Shown here: one piece after another, positions 14,783-23,187 of the stretch
Layout: the number at the start of each line of letters is the position of its first letter
Numbering within the stretch: the first letter of the stretch is position 1
Origin: Gemmataceae bacterium
Lineage (GTDB): Bacteria; Planctomycetota; Planctomycetia; Gemmatales; Gemmataceae
Direction: 5' to 3'
NCBI GenBank assembly: GCA_022616435.1
Contig: JAKEET010000020.1
Coordinates: 1-46,883, forward strand
Length of the DNA stretch: 46,883 bases
Translations under genes and position numbers: made by a program
Notes under the pieces: generated by a model
Told to the model about the DNA's origin: nothing
The model's input: only the letters and a program-made list of their open reading frames with translations
The model's database searches: none

Positions 14783-15904
14783 TCACTCACTCGGTTCCGC
14801 AACGGGATACGAGCCGAGCACGTGCAGCTCTTCGCATTGCTTTTCCAGCGCTTGCAGGGCGCGCTTCACCTTGGGATCTTCCTCGTGGCCGTCGAAATCG
14901 ACGAAGAAGATGTACTCCTGCTTGCCGGTCTTGGCGGGGAAGGATTCGATCCAGGTCAGGTTCAGCTTGTTCGACTTGAACACGTCGAGGGCGTCGACCA
15001 GCGAGCCCGGGTGGTGCGGGACCTTGAACATGAGGGCGGTCTTGTCGTTGCCCGTGCGGTCGTATTCCTGCAGGCCGATGACGGCGAACCGCGTCTCGTT
15101 GTGCGGATAGTCCTCGATGTTGGCGAACAGGATGCGGAGTCCGTACTTGACCGCGGCCTGCCGGCTGGCGACGGCGGCGGCCCCCGGTTCCTGGGCCGCA
15201 AGCTGGGCCGCCACGGCGGTGCTCGACACGTCCTTCAGGTCCGCGTGCGGCAGGTTCTTGCTCAGCCAGTTGCGGCACTGGGCCAGCGCCTGCGGCTTGC
15301 TGTAGACGCGGCGGATCATCTCCTGTTCGCAATTGGCCAGCAAGTTGTGATGAATCTTGAGGCGGACTTCGGCACAGATTTTCAGCTGCGGAAGCCGCAT
15401 GAACATGTCGAGAGTGTCGGACACCCCGCCATCGGTGGAATTCTCAAGCGGCACGACGCCGAAATCAACCTGCCCGCGATTGACGACCTCGAAAACCGAG
15501 GCGATGCTGCCGACCCGCATGTACTCCACCGCCTGGCCAAAGCGTTCCACCGAGGCGAGGTGGCTGTAACTGTATTCCGGGCCCAGATATGCGACTTTGA
15601 TCACCTTCTGAAGGGCCCGCGAGCCGCTCATGATCTCCCGGAAGACGGCCCGTACCGTGGCTTCATCCAGCGGCCCCTTGTTCGCCTCGAGGATGTTCCG
15701 AAAAACCTCCTCTTCTCGTGCTGGCGAAAAGACTTCGGCGCCGTGATCGTTCTTGATGCGGCCGATCTCGGCCGCCAGGGCCGCCCGCTCATTGATGAAC
15801 TTAAGGATTTGTAAGTCCAGCTTGTCGATGCTCGTCCGCAGGCTCTTGAGTTGGGCCAGAGTCTTGGCGGAGATGGGTTGGTCCGATTCAGGTTTGCGAG
15901 CCAT
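14783..15904 (-). CDS. pheA: Bifunctional chorismate mutase / prephenate dehydratase (P-protein)
   Basis: 373 residues, three domains. Residues about 18-100: AroQ chorismate mutase (LRTSIDKLDLQILKFINERA, with the first catalytic Arg). Residues about 103-285: prephenate dehydratase (KVAYLGPEYSYSHLA; VVPLENSTDGGVSDTLDMF; and the TRF motif in NETRFAVIGL). Residues about 285-365: ACT domain (HHPGSLVDALDVFKSNKLNL then WIESFP), the phenylalanine-sensing feedback site. Converts chorismate to prephenate to phenylpyruvate. The Met at 15904 is 42 bp downstream of a good promoter (15946-15974). aroF follows in the same direction. Confidence 0.95.
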   Translation of the reverse strand: MARKPESDQPISAKTLAQLKSLRTSIDKLDLQILKFINERAALAAEIGRIKNDHGAEVFSPAREEEVFRNILEANKGPLDEATVRAVFREIMSGSRALQKVIKVAYLGPEYSYSHLASVERFGQAVEYMRVGSIASVFEVVNRGQVDFGVVPLENSTDGGVSDTLDMFMRLPQLKICAEVRLKIHHNLLANCEQEMIRRVYSKPQALAQCRNWLSKNLPHADLKDVSSTAVAAQLAAQEPGAAAVASRQAAVKYGLRILFANIEDYPHNETRFAVIGLQEYDRTGNDKTALMFKVPHHPGSLVDALDVFKSNKLNLTWIESFPAKTGKQEYIFFVDFDGHEEDPKVKRALQALEKQCEELHVLGSYPVAEPSE

Positions 15905-15945
15905 AACTCGTGTCTCGCGGTGGGATTCCAGGCGCGGTTTCCGTC

Positions 15946-15974
15946 AATCTAGTTGGGCCGTTTGCGAGTGTCAA
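15946..15974 (-). promoter_or_regulatory. Sigma70-type promoter for pheA
   Basis: On the minus strand a perfect TTGACA (15974-15969) and TAGATT (15951-15946) are 17 bp apart. Transcription would start near 15939, about 35 nt before the pheA ATG at 15904. Confidence 0.55.
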
Positions 15975-16103
15975 TCAACAAAGTGGACCGCGACGCCACA
16001 TTTTGTGGCAGAAGGACGATTCTCCCGCCGAACCGGTTTGTTAACGGGTCGATAACGCGCAGCTCCCTGCCAATTTGACATCCTCCGCGGTGGCACCATC
16101 TCG

Positions 16104-16137
16104 TACTTGGCCAACTCAGCGCCGAGTTGGCCAAGTA
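16104..16137. promoter_or_regulatory. Perfect 14-bp dyad with TTGGCCAA half-sites upstream of dnaK and pheA
   Basis: TACTTGGCCAACTC (16104-16117) and its exact reverse complement (16124-16137) are separated by 6 nt. Each arm holds a TTGGCCAA palindrome, repeated a third time at 16196-16203. There is no U tract. The shape fits an operator or a recombination/REP site; the spacer separates pheA (minus) and dnaK (plus). Confidence 0.5.
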
Positions 16138-16367
16138 GAGACGATGTCGCAAATCATTTTCTGAAATCGTGTTACGACGAGTTTCTTGCCCGTAGTTGGC
16201 CAAGTCGTGTGGGTAGGGCGCGCGGTGGCTGGATGATGCGCCTTCAACCGTCATCGGCGATCGTAGGATCGCGCAAGCCATTGAAATTAAGCAGTTTATG
16301 ACTCTTCTCCTCGTTTCATATGCGTGAAGGTATAGCAGTTGCTAAGCATCCGTCGCCGGGGGGCTGA

Positions 16368-16395
16368 GAGGCTATCCGAAAAGGGGTCTGACCCC
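16368..16395 (+). repeat. Dispersed element GGCTATCCGAAAAGGGGTC, copy 2
   Basis: Identical over GAGGCTATCCGAAAAGGGGT to copy 1 at 4524, here followed by the palindrome GGGGTCTGACCCC (16383-16395). About 135 bp upstream of dnaK. Confidence 0.7.
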
Positions 16396-16404
16396 CGCGG
16401 TGCT

Positions 16405-16430
16405 GGGGCTTCGAAGACTCAGCCCCGGCC
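16405..16430 (-). repeat. Dispersed palindrome GGGGCTTCGAAGACTCAGCC (copy at 31691)
   Basis: The reverse complement matches 31691-31716 at all but three positions. GGGGCT pairs with AGCCCC at its ends. The core GAGTCTTCGAA resembles the centre of the 30-bp repeat at 7704 and 10787, so these may be one family. Confidence 0.6.
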
Positions 16431-16529
16431 GCCAAATAAGCCACCAGCGAGTTACGCAGCCGATTGCATCCTTTTTCGTCGGTGACTATCTAATTCCCCG
16501 AACAAGCTCAACCGAAAAGGACTGAACCC

Positions 16530-18482
16530 ATGGCTGAAGAAAAAATCATCGGCATCGACCTCGGCACCACGAATTCGGTGGTGGCGGTCATGGAAGGCGG
16601 CGAGGTGAAGGTCATCGCCAACCAGGAAGGCCAGCGCCTCACGCCCAGCGTCGTCGCCTTCACCGACAAGGGCGAACGCCTCGTCGGCGACCCGGCCAAG
16701 CGGCAGGCGGTCACCAACTCGCGCCGCACCGTTTATTCCATCAAGCGCTTCATGGGCCGGCGGCATCACGAAGTCGAATCCGAAGAGAAGATCGTCCCGT
16801 TCAAGATCGTCGGCGGGCCGCAGGAGCTCGTCAAAGTGGACATCGACGGCAAGACCTACACGCCCCCCGAAATCTCCGCCATGATCCTCCGCAAGCTGAA
16901 GGAAGCGGCGGAAGCCTACCTCGGTCATCGCGTCAACAAGGCGGTCATCACGGTGCCGGCCTACTTCAACGATTCGCAACGCCAGGCGACCGTGGACGCC
17001 GCCCAGATCGCCGGCTTCGAGCCCGAATGGGAAATCGAAGGCAAGGACGGCAAACGAACCAAGCAACGCATGCGCATCATCAACGAGCCGACGGCCGCGT
17101 CGCTGGCCTACGGACTCGACAAGAAGAAGAACGAAAAGATCGCCGTGTTCGACCTCGGCGGCGGCACGTTCGACATCTCGATCCTCGACGTCGGCGACGG
17201 CGTCTTCGAAGTCAAGGCCACCAACGGCGACACCCACCTGGGCGGCGACGACTTCGACCAGGTGCTCATTGACCATGTGGCCGGCGAATTCCAGAAGCAG
17301 CACTCGATCGACCTGCGCAAGGACCCGATGGCGCTGCAGCGGCTCAAGGAAGCGTGCGAGCAAGCCAAGAAGGACCTGTCGCAGCAGACCACGACCGACA
17401 TCAACCTGCCGTTCATCACGGCCGACGCGTCGGGCGCCAAGCACTTGCAGATGTCGATCACGCGCTCGAAGTTCGAGCAACTGGTGACGCACCTGATCGA
17501 GCGCTGCAAGGGCCCGGTGCTGACGGCGCTCAAGGACGCCGGCTACAAGCCCAGCGACATCGACGAGGTCGTCCTGGTCGGCGGCATGACGCGCATGCCG
17601 CGGGTGCAGCAGCTCGTGAAGGAGATTTTTGGCAAGGAGGGCCACAAGGGCGTCAACCCGGATGAGGTGGTCGCCGTCGGCGCCGCCATCCAGGGGGCGC
17701 AACTGCTCCTGGGCAGCAAGTCCGACGTGCTCCTGCTCGACGTGACGCCGTTGTCGCTGGGCATCGAGACCCTGGGCGGCGTGTTCACCAAGCTCATCGA
17801 GAAGAACACGACGATCCCGACGACGAAGAAGGAGAACTTCTCGACGGCCGACGACAACCAGACCGCAGTCACGGTCCAGGTCTTCCAGGGCGAACGCGCC
17901 ATGGCGGCCGACAACCGGCTCCTGGGCCGGTTCAACCTCGAAGGCATCGAGCCGGCGCCGCGCGGCATGCCGAAGATCGAGGTGACGTTCGACATCGACG
18001 CCAACGGCATCCTGCAGGTGTCGGCCAAGGACCAGAAGACGAGCAAGGAGGCCAAGATCCGCATCGAGAGCTCGAGCGGCCTGTCCAAGGACGAGGTGGA
18101 GCGGATGAAGCGCGACGCCGAGTCGCACGCCTCGGACGACAAGTCGAAGCGCGAGCTGGCCGACCTGCGCAACGAAGCCGACACGACGGCCTGGTCCATG
18201 GAGAGGCTGCTCAAGGACGAGGGCGACAAGCTCTCGGAGAGCGACAAGGCCCCGGTGCAGTCGGCGATCGACAAGGTCCGCGAAGCGCTGAAGGGCGACA
18301 ACGCCGACGCGATCCGGCAGGCGCTCAACAACCTGCAAAGCGCCGCCCACGCCCTGGCCCAGCACATGGCCCGGACCGGCGCCGCGACCGCGACGGCCAC
18401 GCCGGAGGGCTCGCCCCCCGGCGGCGACCGCCAGAAAGGCAAGGACGACGTGATCGACGCGGAGTTTGAGGTGAAGAAGTAA
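16530..18482 (+). CDS. dnaK: Molecular chaperone DnaK (Hsp70)
   Basis: 650 residues, full length. ATPase domain (1 to about 385): [63 protein letters not shown] and [13 protein letters not shown]. Substrate-binding domain (about 390-510) begins after [17 protein letters not shown]; the helical lid follows, and the tail is Gly/Pro-rich ending [11 protein letters not shown], as in most bacterial DnaK. It refolds and disaggregates proteins with DnaJ and GrpE. Neither dnaJ nor grpE is adjacent; the gene has its own strong terminator and appears monocistronic. The ATG at 16530 has AAAGGA about 7 nt upstream. A perfect dyad about 390 bp upstream is a possible regulatory site. Confidence 0.98.
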   Translation: MAEEKIIGIDLGTTNSVVAVMEGGEVKVIANQEGQRLTPSVVAFTDKGERLVGDPAKRQAVTNSRRTVYSIKRFMGRRHHEVESEEKIVPFKIVGGPQELVKVDIDGKTYTPPEISAMILRKLKEAAEAYLGHRVNKAVITVPAYFNDSQRQATVDAAQIAGFEPEWEIEGKDGKRTKQRMRIINEPTAASLAYGLDKKKNEKIAVFDLGGGTFDISILDVGDGVFEVKATNGDTHLGGDDFDQVLIDHVAGEFQKQHSIDLRKDPMALQRLKEACEQAKKDLSQQTTTDINLPFITADASGAKHLQMSITRSKFEQLVTHLIERCKGPVLTALKDAGYKPSDIDEVVLVGGMTRMPRVQQLVKEIFGKEGHKGVNPDEVVAVGAAIQGAQLLLGSKSDVLLLDVTPLSLGIETLGGVFTKLIEKNTTIPTTKKENFSTADDNQTAVTVQVFQGERAMAADNRLLGRFNLEGIEPAPRGMPKIEVTFDIDANGILQVSAKDQKTSKEAKIRIESSSGLSKDEVERMKRDAESHASDDKSKRELADLRNEADTTAWSMERLLKDEGDKLSESDKAPVQSAIDKVREALKGDNADAIRQALNNLQSAAHALAQHMARTGAATATATPEGSPPGGDRQKGKDDVIDAEFEVKK

Positions 18483-18531
18483 CGAACGCGTACCCCCCAT
18501 CGTGCAAGCAGCGTGCTTGTACGAATCGACG

Positions 18532-18557
18532 AGCCCGGCCGTGAGGCCGGGCTTTTT
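18532..18557 (+). terminator. Strong intrinsic terminator after dnaK
   Basis: AGCCCGGCC (18532-18540) pairs perfectly with GGCCGGGCT (18545-18553) over a GTGA tetraloop, followed by TTTTT. A weaker hairpin (18501-18522) precedes it. It lies 50 bp after the dnaK stop. Confidence 0.85.
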
Positions 18558-18603
18558 CGTTGGGAGGTTGTACGCCAACTTGTCTTGTCCTCACGTCGTC
18601 ATT

Positions 18604-18969
18604 GTGGTTACGATCGGGAACGTGGGACTGCGCTGTCGCCATCACACGGACCTGGAAGGACTTCGAGGAATCGAGAAGGACTTCGCGATCAACCCAGCGC
18701 GGCACGATCCCGTAGGCGTTGATGTTGAAGCTGAGCCGTTTGGGCCGGTCAATCCTTTCGCGCGCCGCAATCCCAAGGATGAAACCGGCGCCAACGGCGG
18801 AGGCGCGTACGTCGAGTTCGATCTGCCTGCGAACGCGATTCCGCGACCGTTGTTGGGTCCGCGAAACAATGCCCGCATTCCCACGGACCAACCTCTGCGC
18901 CTAGACGAATTGCATCCGACATTCGTGGCGCTACGCTGGTGGCAGGTATGGAAATGGTGGGGGCGATAG
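18604..18969 (+). CDS. Polymorphic-toxin-tip-like protein, ART/HYD1-type fold suspected
   Basis: About 121 residues if translation starts at GTG 18604; the frame stays open back to an ATG at 18502, but that would run through the dnaK terminator. Near the front is LRCRHHTDLEGLRGIEKDFA, resembling the RxYT-xxxGxxGI entry motif of ADP-ribosyltransferase-like toxin tips; then GVDVEAEPFGPVNPF, GANGGGAYVEFDLPA and GPRNNARIPTDQPL, ending in WWQVWKWWGR. It has no delivery domain and no signal peptide, so it may be an orphan toxin tip or a leftover of a larger toxin. Its stop is 14 bp before an unrelated ORF with a good ribosome-binding site, the spacing of a toxin-immunity pair. Base composition is less GC-rich than flanking genes. 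Recalled family resemblance only; no search was run. Confidence 0.5.
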   Translation: MVTIGNVGLRCRHHTDLEGLRGIEKDFAINPARHDPVGVDVEAEPFGPVNPFARRNPKDETGANGGGAYVEFDLPANAIPRPLLGPRNNARIPTDQPLRLDELHPTFVALRWWQVWKWWGR

Positions 18970-18983
18970 CTCAGGGAGACAGA

Positions 18984-19541
18984 ATGATGCGGATCACGAT
19001 CGACAAGAAGCGTGCCTTGACGACGCTCTGCGTCGCTCGACAGGCGGAACGCTCGGTTGACTTTGCCCTTGGTTCCCAGAGCCAATGGGCATTGCTTCGT
19101 GAATACTACGACGACGAGCGCTTGCAACCGGTTCTTGATACGCTGGCGCACCTCGAGGCGGCAACTGAGCTGTCCTCCCGAGTCATCTCCAGAGATACGG
19201 TGTTCCCCATCACGGTATGGGGAGTGCTCACTTATCCGCTGCGTTGGCTTGTCAATCACTTTCGGAACCGATGGCGCTTTCGCGCGGATGAAGTACAGTT
19301 CATGCTGCTCACCTTGCGCACCTTCCTTGCAGCATTGCGAAGCGTTGCGATGCCGGAAGCGCCTACTCTGGTGGGCATGCGCATGGACCTCAGTTGCTGT
19401 GAATGGATCATTGGTCAACGTCTCGCCGGCGTTGCCGAAATCGACAAGGCCATGCGCGTCGAGCATTTCTGCCAATCCGATTATCTGACGTTTGTCACGA
19501 TCCAGGACGTTTGCGGGACGTCTCCGATGGTCGCGGCATGA
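18984..19541 (+). CDS. Unknown protein, candidate immunity partner of the upstream toxin-like ORF
   Basis: 185 residues from the ATG at 18984, which has GGGAG 5 nt upstream; the next codon is also ATG. No family was recognised. The protein looks soluble and alpha/beta with a hydrophobic stretch (FPITVWGVLTYPLRWLVNHF, about residues 75-94) and a C-terminal segment containing ISCCEW-like Cys (DLSCCEWIIGQRL). A frame on the opposite strand (18642-19553) is also open, but its composition (Arg/Ser/His-rich) is not protein-like. It begins 14 bp after the toxin-like ORF and shares its lower GC (one 60-bp line counted by eye at about 53%), which supports one transferred unit. Immunity function is an inference from position. 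Confidence 0.55.
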   Translation: MMRITIDKKRALTTLCVARQAERSVDFALGSQSQWALLREYYDDERLQPVLDTLAHLEAATELSSRVISRDTVFPITVWGVLTYPLRWLVNHFRNRWRFRADEVQFMLLTLRTFLAALRSVAMPEAPTLVGMRMDLSCCEWIIGQRLAGVAEIDKAMRVEHFCQSDYLTFVTIQDVCGTSPMVAA

Positions 19542-19881
19542 CGGCGAGTGCATTCCCCAGGTCGCCGCGTAGCGAACGCCACGGTTGTCGGCTACAATGC
19601 CTGGCGATGTCAGCTAACTCCTCAGAACATTTGCCGCCATGACGCTCAGCGCAATCCTGCTGGGCATGCCGTTGATGCCCGGGTCGCACCGGATTCGCGC
19701 CGATGTAAGTCGCGGCCAGAACCACGCGGCCGTTGTCCAAAGCACTTGCTCGTCTCTCTGCCGGCGCGGACGGTTGAGCGCGACGCGCACCGGCCGCGAT
19801 GGTGGACAGCGACGCGATTCCGCCAAACACGTCGAGCTTACGCCTCGACGCTCGCCACGGACATCGGATCAAGGAACCACC
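19542..19881. other. 340-bp spacer before the formamidase gene
   Basis: No supported gene, repeat or hairpin. An open frame continues upstream of the formamidase start but has no protein-like composition. A TACAAT box near 19593 has no matching -35. The formamidase ribosome-binding site AAGGA is at 19871-19875. Confidence 0.5.
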
Positions 19882-20847
19882 ATGCACCGCATCCCCCGCG
19901 AACACGCCCGCAAGTATGCCTTCGACTGGCGCGACGAGCCCCTCGTCCGCATCCAGCCAGGCGAGTCCGTCGAGATCGAAACCTACGACGCCTCCACCGG
20001 CTACTTCAAAACGCCGGACGACAAGGCCATCCCCGGCAAGCGCCCTGGCTTCGATCGCACGCCGCCCCACGCCAACCCGATCGGCGGTCCGGTTTATGTC
20101 GAAGGCGCCCAGCGCGGCGACGTGCTCGTCGTCGCCATCGAGGACATCACCGTCGATGCGTATTCCTGGATCGCCATCGGCCCGCGCCGCGGCCCGCTCG
20201 GCGAATCGACGCGCTGGCCGGAATTGAGCAGCGATTACACGACCAAGATATTCAAACACACGCCCGGCAAGAGCGGTACGACGCGCGATGGCACGCTGCA
20301 CTTCAACGACAAGCTCTCCTGGCCGATCACGCCGTTCATCGGGACATTGGGCGTGGCGCCGGACCGCGAAGTCACGACCAGCCTCGACGGCCAGGGCGAA
20401 TGGGGCGGCAACCTCGACGTCCGCGACGTGGCGCCGGGCAACACGATCTACCTGCCGATCCATCATGCCGGCGCCCTCTTCTACCTGGGCGACGTCCACG
20501 CCAGCCAGGGCGACACCGAATTCACCGGCACCGCCGCCGAGACCAAGGCGACCGTGCGCGTGAAGCTCGACGTCATCAAGAACAAGAAGATCCCGTGGAT
20601 GCGGATTGAAAAGCCGGGCTCGATCATCGCCGTCCACGCCAACCGGCCGATGGAAGTGGCCGTCGAGACCGCGACCATCCATCTCATGGACTGGCTGATC
20701 ACGGAGCACGGCTTCACGCCGACCGACGCGTACTGCCTGGTCAGCACGTGCCCCGATTTCCGCATCAACATCTATCAGATGTGCAAGATCGGCAAGTTGA
20801 GCTTCGTCGCGGGGGCGGAGATACCGAAACGGTATCTGCTCACGTGA
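19882..20847 (+). CDS. Acetamidase/formamidase family protein
   Basis: 321 residues, FmdA/AmdA family. Known reaction: hydrolysis of formamide or short amides to the acid and ammonia in the cytosol. Visible family features: GGPVYVEGAQRGDVLVVAIE near residue 70, FIGTLGVAPDREVTTS near 150, GGNLDVRDVAPGNTIYLP then HHAGALFYLGDVHASQGDTE near 180-215 (the conserved DVH-Q-GD core that binds metal), and a C-terminal YCLVSTCPDFRINIYQ. The ATG at 19882 has AAGGA 6 nt upstream; the frame is open 81 codons further but that part is not protein-like. It stands alone, with no transporter or urease genes nearby, so the natural amide is unknown. Confidence 0.9.
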   Translation: MHRIPREHARKYAFDWRDEPLVRIQPGESVEIETYDASTGYFKTPDDKAIPGKRPGFDRTPPHANPIGGPVYVEGAQRGDVLVVAIEDITVDAYSWIAIGPRRGPLGESTRWPELSSDYTTKIFKHTPGKSGTTRDGTLHFNDKLSWPITPFIGTLGVAPDREVTTSLDGQGEWGGNLDVRDVAPGNTIYLPIHHAGALFYLGDVHASQGDTEFTGTAAETKATVRVKLDVIKNKKIPWMRIEKPGSIIAVHANRPMEVAVETATIHLMDWLITEHGFTPTDAYCLVSTCPDFRINIYQMCKIGKLSFVAGAEIPKRYLLT

Positions 20848-20945
20848 CCGTCTGTGCGGCCATCATGTGATACGCGGCGCACGCCGCTGGTCGTTCCCGA
20901 CGCACTCCCTGAAAAGCGGCGGCGACGCGGGTTAATCCTGTGGCT

Positions 20946-21227
20946 TCATTTCGCTTCGGCGTCCTTCTGCGCTTTGCGCTGCGCTTCGATGGCCTGACGC
21001 CGGGCCGCATCGGCCGCGGCGCGAGCCCGCATCTCCTCCGCGCGAGCCCGCTCGACGGCGAGCGCCTCCTGGTTCGCGGCGAGCGCATGGTAGCCGTAGA
21101 GCCCGACCCAGGCGACGCCGGACACCAGCACGGCGAGCAAGGCCGCGGCCAGGATGGCGCAGGCCGATTTCCACCAGCGATTCGAGCGCTCCAGGTCGCG
21201 AATCCGCTCGAGCAACGGTTCGTGCAT
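20946..21227 (-). CDS. Small single-pass membrane protein with coiled-coil tail
   Basis: 93 residues. A short amphipathic N terminus (MHEPLLERIRDLERSNRWWK) is followed by one membrane segment (about 20-45, SACAILAAALLAVLVSGVAW and VGLYGYHA) and a 45-residue Ala/Glu/Arg-rich helix (ARAEEMRARAAADAARRQAI and on to QKDAEAK) likely to form a coiled coil. No family was recognised. It lies between the formamidase (convergent, stop 98 bp away) and the divergent alpha/beta hydrolase. The ATG at 21227 has GGAG 7-10 nt upstream. Coding status is supported by the clear membrane/coiled-coil design. Confidence 0.65.
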   Translation of the reverse strand: MHEPLLERIRDLERSNRWWKSACAILAAALLAVLVSGVAWVGLYGYHALAANQEALAVERARAEEMRARAAADAARRQAIEAQRKAQKDAEAK

Positions 21228-21361
21228 GTCGAATCTCCTGTCTCGTGTTGGGACGCGCCTCAGTCGCCTTTCGCTTCAGTCGCCTTTCGCTCCGCGAAGG
21301 GGCGCCCTTTCGCGGAGCGAAAGGCGACAATACCTGACCCACGACTGGCATCTGCTTCTTA

Positions 21362-21390
21362 TTGTGCCGCGCGGCGCGGCCAAGTACAAT
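21362..21390 (+). promoter_or_regulatory. Candidate promoter of the alpha/beta hydrolase
   Basis: TTGTGC (21362-21367) and TACAAT (21385-21390) are 17 bp apart, 41 bp before the ATG at 21431. The -10 is good (5/6) but the -35 is weak. Confidence 0.4.
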
Positions 21391-21430
21391 CGCCCTGTCG
21401 CCGATACACCTATTTGTTTGGGGGCCTGCC

Positions 21431-22282
21431 ATGGTCTTGCAGAAGCCTTGCGTGTGGATCGTCCTGGCCGGCTGCGGCGCCGTCGTGGCGTCGGCCGGCG
21501 CAAAGGCCGCTGCCGGAGAGAAGCCGGCCGCCAAGATCGTGTTTCACGAAGACCTGGTGTACGGCCGCGTCCACGGCGCGGGGCTGCTGGCCGACGTCGC
21601 CTATCCCGAAGCCAAGCGGCCGTTGCCGGCGATCATCTCGGTCCACGGCGGCCGCTGGGTCGGCGGGCACAAGCGCGACGGCTCGGCCATCAAAGTCCAG
21701 CAGTGGGCGGGCTTCGGCTTCTTTGCCATGTCGATCGACTACCGGCTGGCCGGTTGCACGCCGGCGCCGGCGTGCTATCAAGACCTGCAGTGCGCCATCC
21801 GCTACGTGAACGCCAACGCCCAGAAGCACAACATCGACCCCGAACGCATCTTCCTGATCGGCCAATCGGCGGGCGGGCACATGGTGTCGCTGGCGGCGAC
21901 GCTGGGCGACGGCCCGTTCGCCCGCACCGGCGGCTGGGAGAAGGCCAAGAACGACTTCCGGGCCGCGATCAGCGTGGCCGCCAACTACGAGCTGACGACG
22001 CTGAGCTGGGGCAAGCTGTGGACGCCGCCCGGCCAAGATCCGCTCCAGGCGCGCAAGCTGGCCTCGCCGGTGAATCACGTCACGAAGAACATGAAGCCGC
22101 TCCTGGTGCTGCATTCCGACAACGATCAGTCGGTGCCGATTGCCAACGCACTCTTGATGATCGACGCGCTCAAGAAGGCGGAGGCGCCGCACGCGTTCCA
22201 CCGCTATCCGAAGATGGGCCACATGGGGATCAACGAGGAAGTGATCGCGCGGTCGCTGGAGTTCATTCGGGAGCACAAGTGA
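21431..22282 (+). CDS. Exported alpha/beta hydrolase (esterase/lipase-like)
   Basis: 283 residues. The N terminus (MVLQKPCVWIVLAGCGAVVA) is a Sec or lipoprotein signal, with LAGC at residues 12-15 as a possible lipobox. The hydrolase domain: ISVHGGRWVGGHKRDG (oxyanion HGG), MSIDYRLAGC, the nucleophile elbow IGQSAGGHMVSLAA, and a C-terminal VLHSDNDQSVPIANALLM with the acid and YPKMGHMG with the catalytic His. This is the BD-FAE/HSL-like fold common in planctomycetes, often acting on acetylated or feruloylated polysaccharides, but the substrate is not shown. The frame opens 23 codons earlier; the 21431 start gives a sensible signal peptide and follows the candidate promoter. Confidence 0.85.
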   Translation: MVLQKPCVWIVLAGCGAVVASAGAKAAAGEKPAAKIVFHEDLVYGRVHGAGLLADVAYPEAKRPLPAIISVHGGRWVGGHKRDGSAIKVQQWAGFGFFAMSIDYRLAGCTPAPACYQDLQCAIRYVNANAQKHNIDPERIFLIGQSAGGHMVSLAATLGDGPFARTGGWEKAKNDFRAAISVAANYELTTLSWGKLWTPPGQDPLQARKLASPVNHVTKNMKPLLVLHSDNDQSVPIANALLMIDALKKAEAPHAFHRYPKMGHMGINEEVIARSLEFIREHK

Positions 22283-22311
22283 TAAGGGGCGGCCCGCGGC
22301 CGACGAGTGAC

Positions 22312-23187
22312 TTACTGCCCGGAACTACCTTTCGGTCGACCCAAATCGAGCTGTTCCAGGTGCCGCTGCAGCGCCTCGTCGAGAGACAGAAATGCCTGGG
22401 CCAAGCGCGGCTTGAGCGGCCCCGGCCGCGGATTCGTGCGCAGCTCCTGGAGATAGCTCAGCAGCGCTTGCCGGGCCTGCGGGGTCGACCGCAGCATCAG
22501 GTGCGCCCAGGCCCAGGCTTCGCGGTATTCCGCCGGGGCCATCTGCTGCACCTCGCTCAGTTGCTCCAGACGGTCGAGGTTGCACGGCGCCGGTCCCGAC
22601 GGCCCGCGCCGCAACGCCTCCAGGTGCTGATAGTTGACCCCCTTCCAGCTCGCGGGCATTTCGAAGTACTCGGCCAAGCCCTCGTCGAGCCAGAGCGGCA
22701 CATCCTTGAGGACGCTGTGGAGGAGCGCATGCGTCAGCTCATGCCGCAGGTCCTGCTGGATGCGGTCGCCCCAGTAGGTGTACACGATCAAGTCTTCGCC
22801 GCCGCCCAGGCGCCGGGGCTGCGCGACGAAGAACGCCCGCCGCCGGGGCAAGTCGGGATACTTCGATTGCATGAACTTCTCGTAGCGTTCCTTGTCCTCG
22901 AACAGATAGACCTGAACCAGGGCGCTCGACGACGGCAATTGCAGCTCGCGGAACACTTGCTCGCGCAGGGCGCCGAGATCGCGGAACAGAGGGGCGTTGC
23001 GCTGCACTTCGAAATCGGAGTAGAAGACGAACTGCGAGACGCGGAAGGAATGTTTCGTCGGCGTGCCGGCGATGGTCTCGTGCTCGACCCGCGGCGCCCC
23101 GAACGGGTTGAGCTGCAGCGCACCGCAGCCGGCGAGCGCCGTCAGGCAACCCAGCGTGAGCCCAATCTGCAATCGACGCCAAACCAT
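22312..23187 (-). CDS. DUF1570-type zincin lipoprotein
   Basis: 291 residues. MVWRRLQIGLTLGCLTALAG then Cys at residue 21 is a lipoprotein signal with lipobox LAGC. The C-terminal half holds the zincin pattern DLRHELTHALLHSVLKDVPL then LWLDEGLAEYFE: HExxH with a downstream Glu, as in gluzincins, and matching planctomycete DUF1570 proteins. VQVYLFEDKERYEKFMQSKY near residue 90 is the usual preceding segment. Possible envelope peptidase of unknown substrate; an inactive scaffold is less likely because the active-site residues are present. The frame opens 27 codons upstream, but the signal peptide fixes the start at 23187. Convergent with the alpha/beta hydrolase. Confidence 0.85.
   Translation of the reverse strand: MVWRRLQIGLTLGCLTALAGCGALQLNPFGAPRVEHETIAGTPTKHSFRVSQFVFYSDFEVQRNAPLFRDLGALREQVFRELQLPSSSALVQVYLFEDKERYEKFMQSKYPDLPRRRAFFVAQPRRLGGGEDLIVYTYWGDRIQQDLRHELTHALLHSVLKDVPLWLDEGLAEYFEMPASWKGVNYQHLEALRRGPSGPAPCNLDRLEQLSEVQQMAPAEYREAWAWAHLMLRSTPQARQALLSYLQELRTNPRPGPLKPRLAQAFLSLDEALQRHLEQLDLGRPKGSSGQ

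Larger units (their letters stand above)
15905..16529. other. 625-bp divergent spacer between pheA and dnaK
   Basis: No coding sequence is supported here. It holds the pheA promoter (15946-15974), a perfect dyad (16104-16137), a third TTGGCCAA (16196-16203), two dispersed elements (16368-16395 and 16405-16430) and the dnaK ribosome-binding site (AAAGGA about 7 nt before the ATG). A TTGCAT-N17-TATCTA candidate dnaK promoter lies around 16464-16492 but is weak. No CIRCE element was found. Confidence 0.6.

Noticed and set aside
12860..15814. A 984-codon open frame on the plus strand over tpiA, aroF and pheA
   Set aside because: It is antisense to three clear genes with all catalytic motifs. Its sequence is dominated by Arg, Ala, Asp, His and Val, as expected from the complement of high-GC codons, and it runs through an intergenic repeat.
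16368..16430. HrcA/CIRCE operator for dnaK
   Set aside because: The CIRCE pattern TTAGCACTC-N9-GAGTGCTAA was looked for and not found; the repeats present are the dispersed elements seen elsewhere in the window.
16452..18578. A 708-codon open frame on the minus strand over dnaK
   Set aside because: It is the antisense frame of dnaK and has no protein-family features; dnaK itself is certain.
18957..18985. Possible tRNA start, GGGGGCGATAGCTCAGGGAG
   Set aside because: It resembles the D-arm region of a tRNA, but no anticodon arm, T-arm (GGTTCGAATCC) or acceptor complement follows. It is the end of the toxin-like ORF and the next ribosome-binding site.
18642..19553. Minus-strand open frame of 303 codons over the toxin/immunity-like pair
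   Set aside because: Composition is Arg/Ser/His-rich and unlike a folded protein. The plus-strand ORFs have protein-like composition, a good ribosome-binding site and toxin-like motifs.
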